DNA from: Candidatus Zixiibacteriota bacterium
Lineage (GTDB): Bacteria; Zixibacteria; MSB-5A5; GN15; JACZUZ01
Reading direction: 5' to 3'
Length of the DNA: 11,640 nucleotides
Assembly: GCA_022563625.1 (NCBI GenBank)
Contig: JADFNA010000018.1
Span: 1-11,640 of the forward strand
Position 1 is the first letter of the stretch, and each line of letters begins with the position of its first letter. The notes beneath the pieces are model-generated. The model made no database searches and was not told the origin of the DNA. It saw nothing but the letters and a program-made list of their open reading frames with translations. Position numbers and translations under genes: made by a program. Below, piece by piece: positions 5,977 through 11,640 of this stretch.

Positions 5977-6969
5977 ATGAAGCACACACTGGAACAGATC
6001 GCTTTGGGAGATGATTTGACTCGTGAACAAGCCAGCGTAATCATGTCTGAAATCATGGAAGGCGTTTTCAGTGACATTGAGATAGGCGGATTCTTAATGG
6101 CGCTCAAGACTAAAGGGGAAAAGGCGCCGGAACTTGCCGGGTTTGCCGATGCGTTGCGCAGTAAATGTGTCAGGCTGGATATAGATGTTACCGATGCGGT
6201 TGATTGTTGTGGAACCGGCGGCGAGGGGTCAGGCAGTTTCAATATTTCCACTGCCGCAGCAATTGTGGCCGCGTCGGCGGGGGCCAGAATAGCCAAGCAC
6301 GGCAATCGTTCGGTGTCTTCACGCTGCGGCTCGGCGGATTTGCTCGAACGCGCGGGAATTGACATCGACCCGGGTCCGGACAGGGTCAAACAGGATTACG
6401 ATGAATTAGGATTGTGCTTTATGTTCGCGCCGCGTTTTCATCCGGCATTCAAACATGCCGCGGCGGCCAGACAGGCGCTGTCAGTGCGCACAGTGTTCAA
6501 CATGCTCGGCCCGCTGGTGAATCCTGCGCATGTCAGGCGCCAGTTGCTTGGTGTATATTCGCGGGATGTCATGGAACTTTTTGCCGAAGCGTTGATAGCC
6601 CTCGGATGTGACAGAGCGCTGGTTGTTCATTCCCATGATGGTCTCGACGAAATTTCTGCGCAGGCGCCAACTGACTGTATAGAAGTGAGCGATGGTAAAA
6701 TGACGCGCAGTGTCATTGATCCTGAAGAATCAGGTGTAACCGCTATGACGTGTCCGGATAAGGCTGGAGGGCCGGATGAAAATAATTCCATCCTGCAGAG
6801 TCTTTTAGCTGGCGAGAAAGTGGGATCGCGTTCGGCGGTAATAATCAACAGCGCTGCGATATTATATGTCGCGGGATGTGCGGCTTCAATTTCCGAAGGG
6901 TCACGCAAGGCGGCACAGGCGCTTGATTCGGGAGCTGCACGAGACCTTCTCGAGCGCTGGAAAAGGTGA
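5977..6969 (+). CDS. trpD: Anthranilate phosphoribosyltransferase
   Basis: Transfers the phosphoribosyl group of PRPP to anthranilate, the second step of the pathway. The 330 residues match the normal length of a stand-alone TrpD, not fused to TrpG. An N-terminal helical domain (1-70) is followed by the PRPP-binding loop CCGTGGEGSGSFNISTA (77-93), KHGNRSVSSRCGSADLLE (107-124), the anthranilate-contacting SVRTVFNMLGPLVNP (169-183), and the metal-binding GLDEIS (222-227). The loop reads GTGGE where GTGGD is usual, a conservative change in a region that contacts PRPP and metal. The start at 5977 has a strong AGGGGA (5968-5973) only a few bases upstream. trpD follows trpG by 22 bases, and the MFS gene follows it after a gap of at most 36 bases. 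Confidence 0.96.
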   Translation: MKHTLEQIALGDDLTREQASVIMSEIMEGVFSDIEIGGFLMALKTKGEKAPELAGFADALRSKCVRLDIDVTDAVDCCGTGGEGSGSFNISTAAAIVAASAGARIAKHGNRSVSSRCGSADLLERAGIDIDPGPDRVKQDYDELGLCFMFAPRFHPAFKHAAAARQALSVRTVFNMLGPLVNPAHVRRQLLGVYSRDVMELFAEALIALGCDRALVVHSHDGLDEISAQAPTDCIEVSDGKMTRSVIDPEESGVTAMTCPDKAGGPDENNSILQSLLAGEKVGSRSAVIINSAAILYVAGCAASISEGSRKAAQALDSGAARDLLERWKR

Positions 6970-7005
6970 CCAGTTGGTACTTGTTATGTGAATTGGGCTT
7001 TTGTT

Positions 7006-8337
7006 ATGACTGATACATCGAAACTGAAACATGAGTGTCCGGACACGACGCAAATGCGTACGACTGCGGCTGAGAATGAAACCTGGCTGGCCCATTATAT
7101 CTCATCGGCCCGGCTGTTGAGCAAGAACGCAAAATTATACCTGGTCGGAGCGTTTTTATTCGGCATAACGCACGCGAACTTTCAATTACTCTTCAATCTC
7201 TATTTGCGCGAGGGCGGCGCCGGGGAATCTACCATCGGTGATGTCTTGGCCTGGATCGCTCGCGGGTCAGCGTTGCTGGCGCTTCCGGCGGGATTCCTGC
7301 TTATGCGTGTGCGACTCAAGCCGGTTTTGATATTCTCTCTGGTTTTTTACTCGGCGGGAGTCTTTATGCTCTCCAGTTGGGATGATTTGTCGTGGTTGTG
7401 GCCGTTCGCCATGATCGCCGGGATGTCGATCACGTTCTTTCGCATATCAGGAGCGCCATTTTACATGCGCAATTCCACACCCAAAGAGCGTCCGCTATTA
7501 TTCGCCCTTGGTTTTGGGATGATGAGCCTGGCCGGGGGAGTCGGTTCGCTCGGCGCCGGCTACCTGGTGGCGTTTTTCAATACACACACCGCTGATTTGG
7601 TTCTGGCGCATCGCTATGCGCTCTATGTAGGGATTTCGATTGGAGCGCTGGCGATCATTCCGTTTTCGCTGATAAAAGCTAAACGTCCGTCTGTGGAAGA
7701 ATCCAGACAACGTCTCAAACTAAGTGAAATACTTCAACGCATGCCGCTCTATTTGCGTGTCTTTATTCCGTATTTCCTTCTCGGGAGCGGGGCGGGGTTG
7801 ATTATACCGTTTCTTAATATCTATTTTCGCGACCGTTTCGGACAGAGCGCCGGTGAGATCGGATTATATTTTTTCGGTGTGCAAATCGCCATGTTCCTGG
7901 GGACCTTGGCCGCGCCTGCGTTCGTGCGCAAGATCGGCCGGGTGCGGACTATTGTTCTCACAGAGCTATTATCAATTCCGTTCATGCTCGCACTGGCTTA
8001 TACCGACCAACTTGGCCTGGCTGTTGCCGCGTTCCTCCTGCGGGGCGCGTTTATGAATCTCGGCCAGCCTGTGGCGACAAATTTTTCAATGGAAATCGTC
8101 AGCGAAAGAGAGCAGGGACTGCTGAATTCAATTATGCACTTGGCCTGGACAGGAAGCTGGGCGCTTTCGACTTCGTTCGGCGGAGCGCTGATTGAAAAAC
8201 ATGGTTATGAGCTTCCGTTTTACCTTACGATCGGGTTGTACATTCTTTCTGCGTCGCTGTACTACCTGTTCTTCCACGGCTATGAAGAAAAAAAGGGCCA
8301 TGTGTTTGTCATCAACAATGGCGTCAATAAATTATGA
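7006..8337 (+). CDS. Major facilitator superfamily transporter embedded in the trp operon
   Basis: An integral inner-membrane protein of 443 residues. About 35-40 mostly polar residues precede twelve predicted membrane helices, with a longer polar loop (residues about 226-247) between helices 6 and 7, as in 6+6 MFS carriers. Helix examples are LYLVGAFLFGITHANFQLLF (first), VFIPYFLLGSGAGLIIPFL (seventh) and LTIGLYILSASLYYLFF (last). The motif after helix 2 is degenerate (GFLLMRVRLKPVL). A clearer charged motif after helix 8 reads FVRKIGRVRTIV. The substrate cannot be read from the sequence. Location between trpD and trpC, with its stop overlapping the trpC start (ATGA), indicates co-transcription under tryptophan control, so export or import of tryptophan or an aromatic intermediate is a reasonable inference. 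ATG 7006 was chosen; GTG 6988 would add six residues, and neither has a convincing ribosome binding site. Confidence 0.88.
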   Translation: MTDTSKLKHECPDTTQMRTTAAENETWLAHYISSARLLSKNAKLYLVGAFLFGITHANFQLLFNLYLREGGAGESTIGDVLAWIARGSALLALPAGFLLMRVRLKPVLIFSLVFYSAGVFMLSSWDDLSWLWPFAMIAGMSITFFRISGAPFYMRNSTPKERPLLFALGFGMMSLAGGVGSLGAGYLVAFFNTHTADLVLAHRYALYVGISIGALAIIPFSLIKAKRPSVEESRQRLKLSEILQRMPLYLRVFIPYFLLGSGAGLIIPFLNIYFRDRFGQSAGEIGLYFFGVQIAMFLGTLAAPAFVRKIGRVRTIVLTELLSIPFMLALAYTDQLGLAVAAFLLRGAFMNLGQPVATNFSMEIVSEREQGLLNSIMHLAWTGSWALSTSFGGALIEKHGYELPFYLTIGLYILSASLYYLFFHGYEEKKGHVFVINNGVNKL

Positions 8338-9107
8338 ACCAGATGTTACGAGATATAATCGCCCACAAACGCGCTACTATGTCCGCTGTCCTGGCGGCCG
8401 CGCCGGATCCGCCGGATTCTCCGAGGCTCCCGTTTCGCGAGCGACTATTGAAGGGCATTCCCGGAACATCTATCATAGCTGAAATTAAAAAAGGTTCTCC
8501 CTCGCGCGGTGTCATGGTTGAAAACTTTGATCCGGCGCTAATTGCGGAACAATATGCCGAAGGTGGAGCTGTAGCGCTGTCTGTGCTCACTGACGAGAAG
8601 TATTTTTTCGGGGCAGCGGAGAACGTGAAACTGGCTAAAAACGTGTCGGATTGTCCCATACTGTGCAAGGATTTCTTCATCGATCCGCTGCAGATGAACT
8701 GGGCCCGGACAATCGGCGCCGATGCTGTTCTGTTGATTGTCCGCATACTTTCGGACCAACAGTTGTGCGAGTTAATCGCGGCGGCGAACGAAGCCAAACT
8801 CGATGTTCTGGTCGAAGTCCATAACGAGGCAGAGCTTGAACGGGCGCAGAGAGCAGAGTCTAATTTGATCGGCGTCAACAACCGTGATCTTGAAACGTTC
8901 GCTGTCGATATTGAAGTGTCAATACGGCTGGGCAAAAGTTTACCGGAAAATATCCCGGCCGTAGCGGAATCAGGCATTCGCAACCGGCGCGACATAGAAA
9001 GACTGAAAGAAGCCGGATACTCGGCGTTTCTAGTTGGTGAAACTTTGATGATGGCTGAGAACCGGGTGAGCGCTCTGAGAATCCTGCAGGGGGAGAGCGT
9101 GCTGTGA
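8334..9107 (+). CDS. trpC: Indole-3-glycerol phosphate synthase
   Basis: A TIM-barrel enzyme that closes the ring of carboxyphenylamino-deoxyribulose phosphate to give indole glycerol phosphate. The 257 residues are normal for a stand-alone TrpC, not fused to TrpF. Motifs in order are IIAEIKKGSPSRG (47-59) with the catalytic glutamate and lysine, GGAVALSVLTDEKYFFG (77-93), PILCKDFFIDPLQ (108-120) with the general-acid lysine K112, VLVEVHNEAEL (158-168) with E161, IGVNNRDLETF (179-189), and the phosphate-binding AVAESGI (209-215) and AFLVGETLM (231-239). The start overlaps the transporter stop as ATGA and has no Shine-Dalgarno site, suggesting translational coupling. The 3' end overlaps trpF as GTGA. 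No long gap or separate promoter is visible upstream. Confidence 0.96.
   Translation: MNQMLRDIIAHKRATMSAVLAAAPDPPDSPRLPFRERLLKGIPGTSIIAEIKKGSPSRGVMVENFDPALIAEQYAEGGAVALSVLTDEKYFFGAAENVKLAKNVSDCPILCKDFFIDPLQMNWARTIGADAVLLIVRILSDQQLCELIAAANEAKLDVLVEVHNEAELERAQRAESNLIGVNNRDLETFAVDIEVSIRLGKSLPENIPAVAESGIRNRRDIERLKEAGYSAFLVGETLMMAENRVSALRILQGESVL
9088..9095 (+). promoter_or_regulatory. Ribosome binding site of trpF
   Basis: AGGGGGAG lies 8 bases upstream of the GTG at 9104. It supports that non-ATG start, which overlaps the trpC stop codon. Confidence 0.7.
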
Positions 9108-9742
9108 AACGCCCTCGAATTAAAATTTGCGGAATCACCCGTCTCAAGGACGCCCGGCTTGTAGCTGACCTTGGGGCTGATTATATTGGCGTAATTTTCC
9201 ACCGGGCCTCGCCCAGATTTGTCACTATCGAGCGGGCGATAAAAATCCACGAGGCAGTCGGGCCGTTGGTTCAAATTGCAGCCGTATTTGTGAATGACCA
9301 ACCTGAACGTATCATTTCTATTTGCCAGAAACTGCAATGTTCAATGGTCCAACTGCATGGGTCGCACAACAAACATTTTATCAAGTTGCTGCAAAAAGCG
9401 GGACTCAAAGTCGCCCGCGCATTTTATGTTACCAGCGAATCTGAATGGAAAGATGTGCGCGAAACTATAGCGGACTTTGCCCTGGTTGACAATCAAACGG
9501 CATCATTGGCTGGCGGCACGGGGCAAACATTTGACTGGAACTGTGCGCCTGAAAGGCCGGTCCCCAATTTGATACTGTCAGGAGGACTGAATGTGCGTAA
9601 TTTTAGTGAGGGAATAAAATTATTCACCCCTGCCATACTCGACTTCAACTCCGGTGTGGAAGATTCTCCTGGCAAGAAATCTGAACGCAAATTGCGCCAA
9701 CTGTTTCGCATCTTCAACAAACTCTCCCGGAACACACGCTAA
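9104..9742 (+). CDS. trpF: Phosphoribosylanthranilate isomerase
   Basis: A TIM-barrel enzyme performing the Amadori rearrangement of phosphoribosylanthranilate. The 212 residues are typical. The N-terminus IKICGITRLKDA (6-17) carries the catalytic Cys9. Further motifs are AAVFVND (59-65), MVQLHGSH (81-88), FALVDNQ (125-131) with the catalytic Asp129, GGTGQTFDW (137-145), LSGGLNVRNF (158-167) and the phosphate-binding DFNSGVEDSPGKKS (180-193), where DVSSGVE is more common. The GTG start overlaps the trpC stop (GTGA), and a strong purine-rich ribosome binding site eight bases upstream fixes it. The trpB gene follows after 15 bases. TrpF is separate from TrpC here, unlike the fused TrpCF of enteric bacteria. 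Confidence 0.95.
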   Translation: MKRPRIKICGITRLKDARLVADLGADYIGVIFHRASPRFVTIERAIKIHEAVGPLVQIAAVFVNDQPERIISICQKLQCSMVQLHGSHNKHFIKLLQKAGLKVARAFYVTSESEWKDVRETIADFALVDNQTASLAGGTGQTFDWNCAPERPVPNLILSGGLNVRNFSEGIKLFTPAILDFNSGVEDSPGKKSERKLRQLFRIFNKLSRNTR

Positions 9743-9757
9743 TCACGTGAAACTGAC

Positions 9758-10996
9758 ATGATTGCAAATAAACGACATACTAAAACACTTCCCGACTGTC
9801 GCGGACGATTCGGAGCCTACGGTGGCCGCTATGTGCCGGAGACCTTGATGTACGCTCTGGACGAACTCGACCAAGAGTACCGCGCTGCGCGCCGGGACAG
9901 GTCGTTCAATTCCGAATTGAGTCTGTTGTTGCGTGACTATGTAGGCCGCCCGTCGCCGATCTATTTCGCGTCGCGCTTCTCTAAAAAAGTTGGCGCCGAC
10001 GTATATTTGAAACGGGAAGACTTAAATCACACAGGCGCGCACAAGATAAATAATTGTCTTGGCCAGACATTGCTGGCCAGACGAATGGGAAAATCGCGGA
10101 TTATCGCCGAAACCGGCGCCGGACAACATGGACTGGCGACAGCCACCGCCTGCGCATTGTTCGGACTCGAATGTGTCATCTATATGGGCGCCAAGGATGT
10201 TGCACGCCAGGCAAGTAATGTGCGCAAAATCGAACTGTTGGGCGCCAGGGTAACGACGGTTGCCAGCGGCGCGCAAACGTTAAAAGATGCTACCAACGAA
10301 GCGCTGCGCGACTGGGTAACGAATGTCAGAAACACGTTTTATGTTATCGGTTCTGTGGTCGGGCCGCATCCGTATCCGTACATTGTACGTGAGTTTCAGA
10401 AAATCATCGGACGTGAAGCTAAAAGGCAGATCAAACAAAAACTAAATCGCCTGCCGGATTATCTGGTGGCCTGTGTGGGCGGCGGATCAAACGCTATCGG
10501 ATTGTTTCACGCTTTCCTGTCTGATACATCAGTGCGCATGATCGGAGTCGAGGCCGCCGGCAAAGGACTCACATCAGGAAAGCACAGCGCTACGCTCATG
10601 CGTGGCAAACCCGGCGCGTTGCATGGCTCATACAGCTATTTGCTGTTTGATTCAGACGGACAGATTACATTGCCGCATTCAATTTCTGCCGGGTTGGATT
10701 ATCCTGGAGTCGGACCAGAACACGCATATCTCAAAGATAGCGGACGGGTTTCCTACAAAGCGGTAACCGACAAGCAGGCGCTGGAGGCATTCAGGCTGCT
10801 TTCGCTAACCGAGGGGATTGTGCCGGCTCTGGAATGCTCACACGCGCTGGCGTATATCATGTACGGACCAGAGTTCAAGAGCAGATCACCCAGGCGCCGT
10901 CGCCCGGTTGTTTTGCTGTCATTGTCCGGCCGGGGAGACAAGGACATGGACATTGTGGAGGCCAATCTGGAAGTCGCCCGGAGGAACAGCAGGTGA
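9758..10996 (+). CDS. trpB: Tryptophan synthase beta subunit
   Basis: A PLP enzyme of 412 residues that condenses indole with serine to make tryptophan, working in an alpha2-beta2 complex with TrpA. Family marks are [15 protein letters not shown] (17-31), the lysine K96 in [12 protein letters not shown] (89-100) that binds PLP, the catalytic E118 in [13 protein letters not shown] (117-129), the phosphate-binding loop [11 protein letters not shown] (240-250), and the late motifs YPGVGPEH and [12 protein letters not shown]. Length and motifs fit the TrpB1 type that pairs with TrpA, not the longer TrpB2 type. ATG 9758 has only a weak GTGA-like site upstream. The 3' end overlaps the trpA GTG start, in line with equal production of the two subunits. 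Confidence 0.97.
   Translation: MIANKRHTKTLPDCRGRFGAYGGRYVPETLMYALDELDQEYRAARRDRSFNSELSLLLRDYVGRPSPIYFASRFSKKVGADVYLKREDLNHTGAHKINNCLGQTLLARRMGKSRIIAETGAGQHGLATATACALFGLECVIYMGAKDVARQASNVRKIELLGARVTTVASGAQTLKDATNEALRDWVTNVRNTFYVIGSVVGPHPYPYIVREFQKIIGREAKRQIKQKLNRLPDYLVACVGGGSNAIGLFHAFLSDTSVRMIGVEAAGKGLTSGKHSATLMRGKPGALHGSYSYLLFDSDGQITLPHSISAGLDYPGVGPEHAYLKDSGRVSYKAVTDKQALEAFRLLSLTEGIVPALECSHALAYIMYGPEFKSRSPRRRRPVVLLSLSGRGDKDMDIVEANLEVARRNSR
10980..10984 (+). promoter_or_regulatory. Ribosome binding site of trpA
   Basis: GGAGG lies inside the end of trpB, 8 bases before the GTG at 10993. It supports this start over the later ATG at 11062. Confidence 0.7.
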
Positions 10997-11640
10997 ATCT
11001 GATCAAGAACTTGAAGAGCGCTCCGGTAACGCGTGTCGGTAGATGTTTAACTGAGCGCAGGATGCGGGGTGGAAAGCTGTTGATTCCATTTTTTACAGCG
11101 GGGTATCCATCGCTGGCTGTCACGCGGCGCCTGCTGTTGAGCGCCGCTGAGGCCGGGGCTGACCTGATTGAAATCGGCATGCCGTTTTCCGACCCGCTGG
11201 CGGACGGACCCACTATACAATATTCCAGCCAGGCGGCGCTGGAATCAGGGATGACGCTGAGAAAGACTCTTGATCTTGTCGCAGAGATGTCTTCAAAGAT
11301 TAGTGTACCCATTTTGCTGATGGGGTATTACAATCCTCTTCTGGCGTTCGGGCTGGGACGATTCTGCGCCGCAGCCCGAAACTCCGGTGTCGCCGGGCTG
11401 ATTATCCCGGACCTCCCGCCTGAAGAGGCGCTGGAGTTGAGCGGGGCCTGCCGCAGGACTGGCATCTCACTGACATTTTTTGCGGCGCCGACGTCAACTG
11501 TTCGGCGAATAGAACTGGCGGGAAAAATGTCGACCGATTTCGTCTATGCGGTCACTGTGACAGGTGTGACCGGAGCGCGCAAGCGATACGCAGTCAATAC
11601 TGGCGCTTATCTTAGAAAAGTCCGTCGTCTGGCCCAGAAA
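10993..11640 (+). CDS. trpA: Tryptophan synthase alpha subunit (3' end beyond the window)
   Basis: A TIM-barrel lyase that splits indole glycerol phosphate and channels indole to TrpB. The open frame runs uninterrupted for 216 codons to the window edge. Full TrpA is about 260-270 residues, so roughly the last fifth is outside. Visible motifs are [12 protein letters not shown] (29-40), [19 protein letters not shown] (58-76) with the two catalytic acids E60 and D71, [10 protein letters not shown] (106-115), [11 protein letters not shown] (135-145) and [12 protein letters not shown] (185-196), where the family usually has SVTGVTG. The GTG start overlaps the trpB stop (GTGA) and has GGAGG eight bases upstream. 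It gives a somewhat extended N-terminus. ATG 11062, just before the first barrel strand, is less likely because it would leave the preceding in-frame stretch without use. Confidence 0.95.
   Translation, partial: MNLIKNLKSAPVTRVGRCLTERRMRGGKLLIPFFTAGYPSLAVTRRLLLSAAEAGADLIEIGMPFSDPLADGPTIQYSSQAALESGMTLRKTLDLVAEMSSKISVPILLMGYYNPLLAFGLGRFCAAARNSGVAGLIIPDLPPEEALELSGACRRTGISLTFFAAPTSTVRRIELAGKMSTDFVYAVTVTGVTGARKRYAVNTGAYLRKVRRLAQK

Noticed and set aside
8324..9337. A long open frame on the minus strand over trpC and trpF
   Set aside because: It lies antisense to two genes with complete catalytic motifs, its translation is low-complexity Ser/Arg-rich, and it shows no recognisable domain.
1..11640. 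CRISPR arrays, insertion sequences, tRNA or rRNA genes
   Set aside because: No repeat-spacer pattern, transposase motif, terminal inverted repeats or tRNA-like cloverleaf was found by eye on either strand.

Overview
The window is a piece of bacterial chromosome. It is dominated by a complete, tightly packed tryptophan biosynthesis operon on the + strand, preceded by an aminotransferase gene and by the damaged ends of two unrelated genes. By eye, base composition is close to balanced. Many genes have weak or no Shine-Dalgarno sites, and several neighbours overlap by 4 bases (ATGA or GTGA). Nothing fixes the species. Gene order and sequence divergence suit an uncultured or little-studied bacterial lineage, but that placement is only an inference.

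Left end (1-1506): the minus strand holds the last ~65 codons of an AHSA1/SRPBCC-domain gene. Directly beside it, on the plus strand, is a DNA polymerase IV (dinB) gene whose N-terminal part, including the first catalytic aspartate, is missing. The two genes meet head to head, both without their 5' ends. This could be a deletion that removed a divergent promoter region, or an assembly join.

Middle (1507-2948): a fold-type I PLP aminotransferase of the LysN/ARO8-like group is followed at once by a trp leader region. That region has a sigma70-like promoter, a 30-codon leader peptide carrying Tyr-Phe-Trp-Trp, a possible antiterminator segment and a strong Rho-independent terminator. This is the layout of a classical ribosome-mediated tryptophan attenuator.

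Right part (3035-11640): the attenuator controls the order dapF-like, trpE, trpG, trpD, MFS transporter, trpC, trpF, trpB, trpA (cut by the window end). All seven trp genes keep their known catalytic motifs, so chorismate-to-tryptophan synthesis should be complete. Two genes are not standard members. The first is a diaminopimelate epimerase homologue in which both catalytic cysteines are serine. The second is a 12-helix major facilitator transporter between trpD and trpC.

The most interesting candidate for undescribed biology is the cysteine-free DapF-like protein under tryptophan attenuation, perhaps together with the embedded transporter.
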